From: Pedobacter frigoris
Lineage (GTDB): Bacteria; Bacteroidota; Bacteroidia; Sphingobacteriales; Sphingobacteriaceae
DNA: 64,000 nt
Direction: 5' to 3'
Assembly: GCF_005116445.1 (NCBI RefSeq)
Contig: NZ_SWBQ01000003.1
Span: forward strand, 62,001-126,000
Part shown: positions 1-8,293 of the stretch, one piece after another
Layout: every line of letters begins with the position of its first letter
Position numbering within the stretch: the first letter of the stretch is position 1
Notes under the pieces: model-generated
Told to the model about the DNA's origin: nothing
The model's database searches: none
Seen by the model: only the letters and a program-made list of their open reading frames with translations
Position numbers and translations under genes: made by a program

Positions 1-682
1 GAATAAAATCTTTACTTTTCCATAGTTTTATTTCATTAATTTCAGTAAGAAAATCGTTTAAAACAATGGAATGGTTTCCCTCTGCTTCCTTTAAAATAAT
101 AGTTGGAGGAGTGAAAGTGTCATTAATGAAATAAATTAATATTTTATCAAGAATTCTTCGAGCTATTGTTTCTATTTGCTTGTCAAAATTCTGTCCAGAT
201 TTGATGTTTTCAAGTGTAACACAGCTGTAAGTATCAACAGCTTTACTCAACTCAATTTTTTCATCAACAATTATCTCATATTCTCTCCCAAAACGGAAAT
301 AACGAGAATTTAATGTTTCACTACTATCTTTAAAAACACTGTTTACATAGACATTGTTAAAATACTTAACGTACATAAACCTGCCAAAACCTTTTCCACC
401 AATAGATTTTTTGTATTCACTATAAAATGTATCGAAACTATCTCTATTTTCTTGTGTAAAGCCAATACCATTATCTCTTATTTCAATTGTTTTTACGCTT
501 GGAATGGAATTGTCAATTTCGAGGACTTTTTCCCTGTGTAGAATTATTTCAATTTTGCCATTTTCAATTTTCTTCAAAACAATTGACTGAATAGAATTTA
601 CAATGGCTTCAATAATAGGAGTGTAAATATTTGATTTACTGCGAATGTTGTCAATAGTTCCTTGTATATTAATTCTACTCAT
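1..682 (-). CDS. GHKL-type ATP-binding protein (partial, C-terminus outside window)
   Basis: An open frame begins with ATG at 682 and runs without a stop to the window edge, giving 227 residues. The three nucleotide-binding boxes of the GHKL (Hsp90/gyrase/MutL/histidine kinase) fold can be read: an N box EAIVNS at 25-30 with E25 and N29, a G1 box DNGIGF at 70-75, and a glycine lid GGKGFGRF at 95-102. The layout is that of stand-alone bacterial Hsp90-like ATPases, not of histidine kinases, because no H box precedes the ATPase. Proteins of this type occur on mobile elements, some in defence loci, but its role here is not known. It lies 146 bp downstream of another leftward gene in the cargo part of an integrative element. 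The fold is well supported; the function is open. Confidence 0.75.
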   Translation of the reverse strand, partial: MSRINIQGTIDNIRSKSNIYTPIIEAIVNSIQSIVLKKIENGKIEIILHREKVLEIDNSIPSVKTIEIRDNGIGFTQENRDSFDTFYSEYKKSIGGKGFGRFMYVKYFNNVYVNSVFKDSSETLNSRYFRFGREYEIIVDEKIELSKAVDTYSCVTLENIKSGQNFDKQIETIARRILDKILIYFINDTFTPPTIILKEAEGNHSIVLNDFLTEINEIKLWKSKDFI

Positions 683-828
683 TATGGGTTTTCAGTTTGT
701 TTTAGTGGTAGCAGTAAAAACTTGATAGCTTCTCGGATTTTTTTCTTTGAATAAAGAGATATTACTTTTTGTAAATTTATAAAAAAACTAGATGGCAATT
801 GTATTGACTATCAAAAAAGCTAAAGTAT

Positions 829-1821
829 TTAGCTTTCGTCAATAATAGAGGTAATCATATTATCTTTTAAAGTGAAACTAATCTGTCCATATTTTTGAAA
901 AGGTTGTTTTTCAGTATCAGTAGAAACAGGAAAATATTTTACACCAATAGTTACATAAGGCAATTTAAAACTCCACGATGACCTGATTTTAAAATCCTTA
1001 CCGCTTAATTCTTGTTCAGAAGAACTAAGATATTCTTTGAAGTTTGAAATTCCTTGGGTTTCAAAAATAGTTTTCCAATCTTTTCGTTTCTCAAAAATTA
1101 GATTTTCATCAAGATTTTTCAGAATATTACTTTCATCAGAATTATTACAAGCATTTATAAAATCACGAATAATTTTTCGGGGTATCTTTTGAACTGCTCT
1201 GATTTCCTTCTTTTTATTTTCAAGATAGATGCTAAAATCGCTTTCTACAACATCAGCTATTTTATGAAAACCCCATTGGAAAGCATCTTGAGGAGATTTA
1301 TAAAGCTTATCCGGTAAAATTTCAGCATTACTACTTTCATTATTTGTTTTAAAATCATCTAGTAGTAAAAAGCCTTTTTCATCAGTTGCCTTGTTAATGC
1401 CATCCACAATATTGATAAAGTAATACTGTTCTTTATCTTCAAACAAAACTTTTATTTTAGGATTGAATTTTTCAGGCTTATTTGCCGAGGTTTTCACAAG
1501 ATATTTTGTTTCATCTAAAGGGTTTTCAAGCCGTCTTCCCCAACCGTCCGTAGATAACTCAGACTGGTATCGGGATATTTGAATTCTAATTTCTTTTCGT
1601 CCTTTTTCCAGATCTGTGGTAAATTCATATCCCGGAAAACTATTGAGAATTGCTGTATCCAATTCCCATTCTTCATAATCGCTTGTAAAATTTATTTGAT
1701 AACTAAATTCATATTCCCGAATGTAAACTGGAAATTGAAACTGGTTTTCGATAATTGTCTGCTCTATTAAAGCAATATCAGACTTCCTATTTATTGTTAT
1801 TGAAATTTGAGTTTCTATCAT
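829..1821 (-). CDS. hypothetical protein, 330 aa, integrative-element cargo
   Basis: A 330-residue soluble-looking protein with no signal peptide and no membrane segment. I do not recognise a family. It is rich in charged and aromatic residues, with a helical-looking middle (about 170-260) and beta-rich ends. The ATG at 1821 follows an AT-rich non-coding stretch, and no other large frame competes on either strand. It is the gene upstream of the GHKL ATPase, on the same strand with a 146-bp gap, so the two could be co-expressed, though no shared promoter can be shown. As cargo near the integrase end of a mobile element it could be an accessory or defence-type gene; that is inference from position only. 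Confidence 0.7.
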   Translation of the reverse strand: MIETQISITINRKSDIALIEQTIIENQFQFPVYIREYEFSYQINFTSDYEEWELDTAILNSFPGYEFTTDLEKGRKEIRIQISRYQSELSTDGWGRRLENPLDETKYLVKTSANKPEKFNPKIKVLFEDKEQYYFINIVDGINKATDEKGFLLLDDFKTNNESSNAEILPDKLYKSPQDAFQWGFHKIADVVESDFSIYLENKKKEIRAVQKIPRKIIRDFINACNNSDESNILKNLDENLIFEKRKDWKTIFETQGISNFKEYLSSSEQELSGKDFKIRSSWSFKLPYVTIGVKYFPVSTDTEKQPFQKYGQISFTLKDNMITSIIDES

Positions 1822-2157
1822 TAATTTGTTTATTGGTAATTATTGGCAAACTTCAAATTTAATCAATTAGAAATTATCTGGTATGGGCAGAAGAAACAAA
1901 TCCAATCTCTATTAGCGACTTTCTTTTGCTTCTTTTCTTTGGTCGCTTATGTGGAAAGAAAAGAAGTTTTCCAAAAACAACAAAAGGGATAATGAATATC
2001 CCTCACAAAAAAAACCGCAACCTGTTTGATAAAATGGCGAAGCTTACATTTTTATCAAAGTGGTTGCATCAATTTAAAATGCGAAAAGACGTTTCCGACC
2101 AACGGAAGGAATTGTCTTTTTCGCTGCCCAACTTTTCAATCGGGAAAATTCTAAATG
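1822..2157. other. 336-bp stretch without a convincing gene
   Basis: The gap between the 330-residue cargo gene and the YubB-like gene. The plus-strand frame at 1926-2303 has low-complexity Lys/Phe/Arg-rich content and runs into the opposite gene, so it is not called. An inverted pair AGCGAC / GTCGCT brackets a T/C-rich run at about 1915-1950. A G-free polypurine run lies near 2009-2016. The block may be a transcription end or a conserved non-coding part of the element. Confidence 0.5.
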
Positions 2158-2634
2158 TTATTTTTTTGAAATTTTTCGTTCCAACAAAGTTTCCAGAATT
2201 TCGTAATCACTTTCGTAGGTTTCTCCCTCAAAATGATAGCTGTCGATACTTTCATCAAAATGATAGTTTTCAAAATCTTCATCTTCCAAATAAACATCTG
2301 TGACAATCCCGTCAGAAAATGTTGCCCTGCCATATACCATATTGCCCAGCTCTTCATAATCCTGTATGAAATTCACTTTATAGTGTTCTGCTATTTTTTG
2401 AATAATTTCAACATTGGGCGACCATTTTGTTTCGTATTGAAAATTACCTTCATCGCCTTCATTCCAATAAATATTGAAGAACCAACCTCCGTTTATATCG
2501 GGGATAAAATCGGGTAATTGCCCTTGTTCCTCCGTTTCTTCTTTGCTTTTCATCATTTGGAAAAGCTGTTGTATCTGTTTGATTGCTTCGGGTTTTCCCT
2601 CGAAAACAACCATATTATTGCACCAATTTGCCAT
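2158..2634 (-). CDS. YubB/Api92-like ferredoxin-fold protein of mobile elements
   Basis: A 158-residue acidic protein beginning MANWCNN, the characteristic opening of the Api92/YubB (DUF1281-like) family found on plasmids and conjugative transposons. The N-terminal half gives the alternating beta/alpha pattern of a ferredoxin-like domain. The C-terminal third (about 115-150) is strongly acidic and aromatic, which could mean DNA mimicry or protein binding. The start at 2634 places the conserved motif at residue 1. It lies 51 bp downstream of the DUF932 gene on the same strand. The molecular role of the family is unknown. Family assignment is from motif recognition. Confidence 0.7.
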   Translation of the reverse strand: MANWCNNMVVFEGKPEAIKQIQQLFQMMKSKEETEEQGQLPDFIPDINGGWFFNIYWNEGDEGNFQYETKWSPNVEIIQKIAEHYKVNFIQDYEELGNMVYGRATFSDGIVTDVYLEDEDFENYHFDESIDSYHFEGETYESDYEILETLLERKISKK

Positions 2635-2685
2635 ATCTTTTGATTTTAGTAGGCTAGCACCGATTAAGGCGGTAGCCTGTTGTTA

Positions 2686-3759
2686 TTAATTAAGGTTTAG
2701 GATTTCCACACCTTCCAAAGCAAATGCGGTACACAATTCAAATGCTTTCTGTGATTTCAGTTGGGCAGTACCACCCAATACAATGCTCTGCAATTTGGCT
2801 TCATCGTTTTTGTAACTTCTTACATTCTGATAGTAGCCTGTAACAGCGTTGTACGCTCCGAACAATGTGCCTTTGGTCGTGTCCATTTGCTGTGTATCAC
2901 TTATCATTGCATAAGCAAAAGCATCTTCAACGGTATTTTTAAAAAGGGTTGATATTTCATCTTCTGCACCTTTTTTCAGCAAATCAAAGGTTTCCTTGTT
3001 CGGGCAAAGTGCCAATTGGATTAGCTTTTTTACTTCTCTGTCTGATACCTTTACTTTTGCCCAATCGTTGAAAATTCCCTCTAATTGATTGCTCAATGTG
3101 TTCGCCAATCCCATAATCTTGTGAGCATTCTCAATACGCCCTTTTGCCCCCGATGTGTGTTTAATGCGGACTACATTCGTCATATTGCGCAATGAAGCGT
3201 TCAGCGTGTTTTGGCATACGATACGGATAGGCGTAAATGCAGCTGTGATGCTTCCGCTACCATCGTGCGAAGTGGTTAAGAAGATATACTTTTCCGTCAC
3301 ATCATCGCCATTACCTACACGGATATAGTCGGGCAATTTAGCTGTAATAAAAATGCGTTCTCCGTTGCCCAATGCTCCTGCGGTTTCGTACAGAATACCT
3401 TCGCCACCACCTACAATGGCATCAAAGAAATTAAAGGCTTCACGGTTTTGTACGATGTGATAATCTTTACCAACTACGCCTAATACCGCATTGTTATCGG
3501 TGCGAATGTTGGCGAAATAATTAGGTACTTCCAATTCACTGCTGCCTATCTCGATACCCTTTGCAGTTTCGATAATTCCCGAACCTTTAGTGAAAATTGG
3601 GGATTTTACGACTTCATAGTCTAATCCTGCATATTTGATAGCTTCTTCGCTTGTTGGGAATTGTTCTACGATTTGCCCCAAACCGTGCCACGCTTTTTGT
3701 TGTACGCTAAAAAATGAATAACGTCCTGTTCTCTCGTTGAAATTAATGTTGTGTGCCAT
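2686..3759 (-). CDS. DUF932 domain protein (phage/plasmid-like, TIGR03299 type)
   Basis: A 357-residue protein. The N-terminal pattern MAHNINFNERTGRYS followed by KAWHGLGQ, then NYFANIRTD, NREAFNFFD and HDGSGS, is typical of the DUF932 family carried by plasmids, phages and Bacteroidota conjugative transposons. Relatives are near 300-400 residues, so this copy looks full length. It is soluble, with no signal peptide. It sits between ssb (43 bp upstream) and the YubB-like gene on one strand, a gene order common in the DNA-metabolism part of such elements. The biochemical role of DUF932 is not established. Confidence 0.8.
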   Translation of the reverse strand: MAHNINFNERTGRYSFFSVQQKAWHGLGQIVEQFPTSEEAIKYAGLDYEVVKSPIFTKGSGIIETAKGIEIGSSELEVPNYFANIRTDNNAVLGVVGKDYHIVQNREAFNFFDAIVGGGEGILYETAGALGNGERIFITAKLPDYIRVGNGDDVTEKYIFLTTSHDGSGSITAAFTPIRIVCQNTLNASLRNMTNVVRIKHTSGAKGRIENAHKIMGLANTLSNQLEGIFNDWAKVKVSDREVKKLIQLALCPNKETFDLLKKGAEDEISTLFKNTVEDAFAYAMISDTQQMDTTKGTLFGAYNAVTGYYQNVRSYKNDEAKLQSIVLGGTAQLKSQKAFELCTAFALEGVEILNLN

Positions 3760-3802
3760 AATGGTAAAATTTTGATGTTAAAAAATAATTGAAAACTCGT
3801 TG

Positions 3803-4168
3803 TTAAAATGGTAGGTCATCTGTTGTTCCTTGTGCAGTAGCTTGTACGGTTTCGGTTTTCCTGCCACTTCCGTGAAGTTTGATTTGTGAGGTATGAAAGT
3901 TTAACCCAGAATGTGCTTCTCCGTCTTTGCCTATCCACGCTCTTGTCCTTACTCTGCCTGTGAGTTCTACCAACTTGCCTTTTGTGAGTAGTGTGGCTAC
4001 CTTTGCAGAAATCCAATAGGCACAATCAAAATAGGTTGTTTGCTCTATGCGGTCGCCTTGCTTGTTTTTGTAGCTCTCGTTGGTTGCTACAGAAAAATTC
4101 ACTACCTGTTTTTCATTCGACAATGTGCGTACTTCCGCATCTTTTGTCAGTCTTCCGATGATGTTCAT
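3803..4168 (-). CDS. ssb: single-stranded DNA-binding protein
   Basis: A 121-residue OB-fold protein that coats single-stranded DNA. It opens MNIIGRLTKDAEVRTL, shows the core signatures VVNFSVATNE and LVELTGRVRTRAW, and ends DDLPF, the acidic tip through which SSB proteins recruit partners. The linker between OB fold and tail is very short (about 15 residues), as in the small SSBs of conjugative elements; chromosomal copies are usually longer. Its place beside DUF932 and an integrase fits a role in transfer or replication of the element. A 575-bp stretch without genes lies upstream and probably holds its promoter. Confidence 0.9.
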   Translation of the reverse strand: MNIIGRLTKDAEVRTLSNEKQVVNFSVATNESYKNKQGDRIEQTTYFDCAYWISAKVATLLTKGKLVELTGRVRTRAWIGKDGEAHSGLNFHTSQIKLHGSGRKTETVQATAQGTTDDLPF

Positions 4169-4743
4169 AATCGTTTTGTTTTAAAAATTTCACATATTGT
4201 TACGTTCACTTTTCTCGTTTCCTGCTTCCCTTGGTGGTTTGTTCCGCTTCGCTTCTCAAATAATTTTTCCAAAAGAAAAACCGGAAAAAAGAAAGCAGAT
4301 AATTTTAGCGGGCTATGCGAAAAACCAAAAGGAAACGGAATAAGTCCCGAAGGGTGGCAAGGCAACGCACTACAACTCGGCGAAGCCATCATCTTGACTT
4401 GCCATTATGCCGTAGTCTTTTGGTTGGAAAGTGCGGTGGCAGTCCGCTTTACCTTAGCTGCCTTTTTACCGGTTGCTTATGGAAAATCATTTTCTAATAA
4501 TTTGTTTTTTGGAATAAATACCAGGCTATAAAAGCCTGTGACAGAGATTTGAGAAATGAAATAAGCGAAGGGCTGAGAAAGGGGATTAAATTTTTCAATA
4601 TTCTGTTCCCGAAGAAGCCATAAAGCTCTTTTACAGCGTTGGGATTTGTAGAGGAAAGTAAATGTGCTTTAGCTTTTAAAATGATAGCTACAAAAAAAGC
4701 AGAACCGTTAAGTTCTGCTCAGCTAAGAAGTAATAAAAGTTAA
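4169..4743. other. 575-bp non-coding block between ssb and integrase, hairpin-rich
   Basis: No frame on either strand looks like a protein gene; several overlapping frames of 60-163 codons exist but they are Ser/Arg- or Lys-rich and mutually exclusive. The central part (about 4290-4480) is richer in G and C than its surroundings. It contains a hairpin-prone run near 4428-4450 in which GCGG and CCGC arms flank TGGCAGT. Placement beside ssb and at the end of the element suggests a leader, a structured RNA or a transfer-related site, but nothing here proves which. Confidence 0.45.
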
Positions 4744-5994
4744 TCACATTGTCACACAAAAAGCTTCTTCCATAGCCTGAAATTTTGGAGCAACTAAATC
4801 CATATCCTTACTTATTTTTTGACTTGTGATTTTGGCATAAATCTGTGTGGTAGCAATATTTTTATGCCCCATCATTTTGCTAAGACTTTCAAGTGGTACG
4901 CCTTCGGTCAAAAACATTGTCCCGAAAGTATGCCTTGCCGTGTGAAAAGTTACTTTTTGTTCTGTAACAATGTCTAATTCATGAACAAGTTTGTCTATAT
5001 GACTATTACAAATTTTATTAGTTGGAACGGGAAAAATAAAATCATTTCGGGTAGTACCTTTATATTTTTCAATAATACGTTTGGGTATTTCCATAAGCCT
5101 AACATTAGAAGCAACATCAGATTTTTGTCTTCGGCTTATAATCCAGTCATGGCCGTCGAAAAAGGATTGAATGTTAGTACTTTTAAGTTGTTTAATATCT
5201 ATGTAAGACAGCCCTGTAAAACAGCTGAATACAAAAAGATCTTTTACAAGTTCATAATTTTGTTTTGAAGGATTGTGTAATAAAAGGGATTCGACGTGTT
5301 CTTTAAGTAAATAGCTACGGTCATTTTCCTTCATAGAGATTTCATAATCTTCGAAAGGATTTTTTCTTATGAGGCTACTTTTCACTGCTATTTCTGCAAC
5401 ACGATAGAGTGGCATCGTATATACCCAAACAGTATTATGGGTGCACTTTTTGTCTATTCTAAGGAAGAAATCAAATTCTCTGATAAAATCATACGTCAAT
5501 TCCCTGAACGCCATATCATCACGATGATACCTATTTTTGATAAATTCAGTAACGTGGTTATAGACAATTTTGTACTTGTAGTAGGTACTTTCGGAGCGTT
5601 CTCCTTGTGCTACCATTTTCTCAAAGTCCTCATTGTTTTTTTTAAATACTTTCAGCAAGGAATCTTCCATTACACCAACACCGAGAAATGCAAGTTTCAG
5701 CTTTTGTGCTGTTACAAATCCCTCGTGTTTCAGCATATCTTCATAAAGGGTATCGATACGTGCCCGTATATTATCTAATTTTTGGTTAATACCTAGTGCT
5801 TTTGCACTCTTTCCTTCAACTCTTCCATACTTTAAATCCCAATTATTTGGATTGATTTCTAACTTTGTCCCCAAAGTCTTAGGTGTCCCATCAATAGTAA
5901 TACGTGCCATAATTGGGGCATTACCGTTTTTTTTCGGCTCATTCTTTTTCAGGTAGAAAAGTAATTTGAACGTAGATTTTTTTGTCTGCTCCAT
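4744..5994 (-). CDS. int: tyrosine site-specific recombinase (Bacteroidota integrase)
   Basis: A 416-residue integrase that would insert and excise the element on the left. An N-terminal arm-binding domain (about 10-90) is followed by a SAM-like core-binding domain (about 115-215) and the catalytic domain (about 225-400). Catalytic residues visible are K291, H351 and R354 in HTARH, H377 in MGHKN and the nucleophile Y386 in QIYAK. The first active-site arginine is absent: the motif reads TGLSYID with S263, as in the CTnDOT integrase, where serine also occupies this place. The gene faces left and is the outermost recognisable gene of the element, so the attachment junction should lie just to its right. 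Confidence 0.92.
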   Translation of the reverse strand: MEQTKKSTFKLLFYLKKNEPKKNGNAPIMARITIDGTPKTLGTKLEINPNNWDLKYGRVEGKSAKALGINQKLDNIRARIDTLYEDMLKHEGFVTAQKLKLAFLGVGVMEDSLLKVFKKNNEDFEKMVAQGERSESTYYKYKIVYNHVTEFIKNRYHRDDMAFRELTYDFIREFDFFLRIDKKCTHNTVWVYTMPLYRVAEIAVKSSLIRKNPFEDYEISMKENDRSYLLKEHVESLLLHNPSKQNYELVKDLFVFSCFTGLSYIDIKQLKSTNIQSFFDGHDWIISRRQKSDVASNVRLMEIPKRIIEKYKGTTRNDFIFPVPTNKICNSHIDKLVHELDIVTEQKVTFHTARHTFGTMFLTEGVPLESLSKMMGHKNIATTQIYAKITSQKISKDMDLVAPKFQAMEEAFCVTM

Positions 5995-6260
5995 AACTCA
6001 AATGTTTAATGTTAAAATTAAATTGTATTGAGTTACAAGGGAATATGAAAAGAAGCGCAAAACACTGAAATATATACAGTTAAGCTATTTAGTTACCTTT
6101 GTCAATTGGTAATGAATTAGTAACCTAACTTTGTTTTTTCAAGCCCAAAACCTATCAGACACCGAGTTCCAAATTAAGACTACTGCTTTATAAAACATTG
6201 TATAGCAACGGTTTTAATCGTTTTGCTTATTTTTGCTTTTTAATAATCTTTTTATCTAAA
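5995..6260. other. integrase upstream region, probable element/chromosome junction
   Basis: No gene is seen between the integrase start and the terminator at 6261. The stretch is AT-rich. It contains overlapping inverted repeats around 6094-6127, TTACC/GGTAA and GTTAC/GTAAC, which could be integrase arm sites or an operator. The attachment junction is expected here by position, but the other end of the element is outside the window, so the core repeat cannot be read. No tRNA gene is present. Confidence 0.4.
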
Positions 6261-6296
6261 AAAAGAGCCTGATCAATTTAATGATCAGGCTCTTTT
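6261..6296 (-). terminator. intrinsic terminator of the small lipoprotein gene
   Basis: A perfect 15-bp stem (arms 6261-6275 and 6282-6296) with a 6-base loop ATTTAA. The stem contains GAGCCTGATCA and ends in A/T runs on both sides, so it can stop transcription from either strand. It sits 20 bp beyond the stop of the leftward lipoprotein gene. Confidence 0.85.
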
Positions 6297-6315
6297 AGTA
6301 TTACTGTTGATTAAA

Positions 6316-6690
6316 CTATCTGGTACAATCTGCTGTCCAGGTAGCTCCGTCTTTTACAACAAGCATTTTTAAAGTACTGGCGTTGATGGTAATACCCGTA
6401 AACCCGGACCCAACACTTACATAAGAATTGTCATCTTTTTTCTCGAATTTAATTCCGGTAAGGTCTGGTATATTATTACCAAAGTAAAAACTGTACTTAT
6501 CATCAATTTTACTCACAGTAATTTTCCCATCTGAGCTGTTAATCGTTGTACCATCTTTTTTGTATGAAACTGTTCCTTTATACGTTCCTACAAAAAGATC
6601 TTTGTCTGCCGGATCTGTATCCTTTTTGCAAGACACCATAACTACTGTTGCTATCAAAAGCATGCCTAAAAATTGAATTGATTTTTTCAT
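6316..6690 (-). CDS. small lipoprotein, unknown function
   Basis: A 124-residue protein with a signal sequence (about 1-20) and a lipobox ending VSC at C21, followed by KKD, the common lipid-anchor start of Bacteroidota lipoproteins. The mature part is a short beta-rich domain with repeated FxGTYKGTVSY and DGKITVSKIDDKYSF segments, like a lipocalin-type or DUF-type barrel fragment. It would be exported and membrane-anchored. No partner is evident; an intrinsic terminator follows and the gene to the right is 65 bp away on the same strand. Confidence 0.75.
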   Translation of the reverse strand: MKKSIQFLGMLLIATVVMVSCKKDTDPADKDLFVGTYKGTVSYKKDGTTINSSDGKITVSKIDDKYSFYFGNNIPDLTGIKFEKKDDNSYVSVGSGFTGITINASTLKMLVVKDGATWTADCTR

Positions 6691-6755
6691 AATATAGATT
6701 TAATGTATTCGATTAAAGGCAAAGGTCATGCCATTACGCGCTTATCACCAGAAAT

Positions 6756-7628
6756 CTATTTCTTTTTCGAAAAATCTATCTTCTTCGCATAATCTTTCTT
6801 GATCCCTATAAGTATCACTCCATTTGCGGCCTTAGAGCCATAAAGTGCTGTTGCCTCGGCACCTTTCAACACATCAACTTTTTCGATCCAATCAGGAGGA
6901 ATTTCCTTCATTTTTGCAGCGTCTATTGTACAGCTCTTCTTGCCGGCGTAGATCAGATACATAGGTTCCTGGTTTAAGAATGCTGAGGATATACCACCTA
7001 ATATAATCCTGCCTGGCTCGCTCAAAAGTTTAACTTCCATACCATCTTTCAGAGGAAGCTCTACTCTGGAATAACCTGTCAGGTAAAAGGAAAAAGGGGT
7101 TTCCAAATTTTCCGCAGTGCTTAGCTCAAATTTACCACTATCATCTGTCAGCGCCAGCACATTTTCAAAACCTGCCTGCCTGACCTTCACTCCTTTCAAA
7201 GGTTTGCCTGTTATGTTGTCCAGTACCCTGCCTCTGATAGTGTCTGCCGCTAAAGAAGGGCTCGTCATCTGCTCGACATAAGCTGAAGGTAAAGCACCTG
7301 TTTGATTGCGCTGTTCCACCAATGGCCTTAGCTCATTTGCCTGTGCCGGGGTATACAGTATGGTACCCACTGCCAGCGGCAATAACCATTGCCAGCTTGG
7401 TTTTGATGGTGGCGACAACAGTTCACGGTTAAGTTGGTCTGACAACAAGCGCCCGCAGACATTGTCTTTCTTGTTTGTGAAAAATCGGATCAGCTCTGCG
7501 TCAGATTTGCCGGTAAGGTCCACTATATGTTTTTCGCAGCTGTCGCAATAACGACCAGAGCCGGGCTGCAGCATGTCATCCCAGTGCTTTGAACAGGGAT
7601 TGGTCAATATCAATTGTAGCTTTTTCAA
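6756..7628 (-). CDS. membrane protein with N-terminal Cys motif, carboxypeptidase-like and TonB-plug-like domains
   Basis: A 290-residue protein with an unusual order of parts. Residues 1-70 have no signal peptide and carry four cysteines (C12, C28, C31, C58) in a pattern like a small metal-binding domain. One membrane segment follows (about 79-97). Residues 130-205 are a carboxypeptidase-D-like regulatory domain (IRGRVLDNITGKPLKGV). Residues 225-280 match the TonB-receptor plug, including IEKVDVLKGAEATALYGS and ANGVI. No beta-barrel follows. The first domain would be cytoplasmic and the rest periplasmic. Similar proteins are, to my knowledge, repeated in Sphingobacteriaceae, but their role is unknown. 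Confidence 0.7.
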   Translation of the reverse strand: MKKLQLILTNPCSKHWDDMLQPGSGRYCDSCEKHIVDLTGKSDAELIRFFTNKKDNVCGRLLSDQLNRELLSPPSKPSWQWLLPLAVGTILYTPAQANELRPLVEQRNQTGALPSAYVEQMTSPSLAADTIRGRVLDNITGKPLKGVKVRQAGFENVLALTDDSGKFELSTAENLETPFSFYLTGYSRVELPLKDGMEVKLLSEPGRIILGGISSAFLNQEPMYLIYAGKKSCTIDAAKMKEIPPDWIEKVDVLKGAEATALYGSKAANGVILIGIKKDYAKKIDFSKKK

Positions 7629-7639
7629 TTTCTAAGGTT

Positions 7640-8215
7640 TTAACTAAGATGCAGTAATGTACCCATTTCCATATTCAACAAGCCATAAATCTCACTATCG
7701 AGGAACTTCCCATCAAAATAATAATCTTCTCTGAAATAGGCTTCCTTAATAAAACCATGTTTAAGCAATAATTGTCTGGAAGCATCATTTGCAGGATTTA
7801 TGTTTGCACACATGGAATGCAAGCCCATAGTATTAAAACCGAAGTCGATTACTGCGGTCAAAGCTTCGGAAAGAATGCCCTGTCTCCAATAATCGGGATG
7901 CAGCATATAACCAATCTCTGCCCTATGATTCGCGAGATCTGTTCGCCAATAACCGAGGTTACCAATCATCTGTTCAGGGTTTTCTTTGAGGGTGATTGCC
8001 CAGATCATGTTCATACCTCTATGAAAATTCTCGTTGATGCTTTTAATCACTGCTTCAGAATCAGACACTTCCCTGGGGCGCGGCCGGTCAATGTAACGCA
8101 TAACTTCAGTGTTCGTTCTAAGACCGAACAATGCCGGTGCATCTGAAAGCGACTGTTCTCTCAGCAGCAAACGGCTAGTTGTGATATCGGGAAGATCATG
8201 TAAGTTGAGTTCGAG
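7640..8215 (-). CDS. GNAT N-acetyltransferase, RimJ/RimL type
   Basis: A protein of about 191 residues that would move an acetyl group from acetyl-CoA to an amine, by family likely an N-terminal amino group of a protein. It begins with the typical TSRLLLREQSLSDAPALF segment, has EIGYMLHPDYWRQGILSEAL, where the acetyl-CoA loop lies, and ends with NDASRQLLLKHGFIKEA. The frame is open 11 codons further to 8248, but those residues are not family-like, so the Met at 8215 is preferred. It is a soluble single-domain protein, 11 bp upstream of the Cys/TonB-plug membrane protein on the same strand. Confidence 0.85.
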   Translation of the reverse strand, partial: LELNLHDLPDITTSRLLLREQSLSDAPALFGLRTNTEVMRYIDRPRPREVSDSEAVIKSINENFHRGMNMIWAITLKENPEQMIGNLGYWRTDLANHRAEIGYMLHPDYWRQGILSEALTAVIDFGFNTMGLHSMCANINPANDASRQLLLKHGFIKEAYFREDYYFDGKFLDSEIYGLLNMEMGTLLHLS

Positions 8216-8293
8216 CATATAATAAGTAGTGATTTGTAAAAATATCAATTTTCTTGAACTCCGCGCTGTCTGTACACTGCAGGAAAGTTACAA

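Noticed and set aside
1926..2303. 125-codon plus-strand frame
   Set aside because: Lys/Phe/Arg-rich low-complexity sequence that runs into the YubB-like gene on the other strand.
4040..4531. 163-codon plus-strand frame across the ssb start and the following gap
   Set aside because: It overlaps ssb on the opposite strand, has a mixed hydrophobic and low-complexity composition and no family features.
6181..6260. CTnDOT-type core site suggested by TTTGC runs near 6222-6238
   Set aside because: The runs are in an AT-rich stretch, do not fit the full GTANNTTTGC pattern, and the other element end is not available for comparison.
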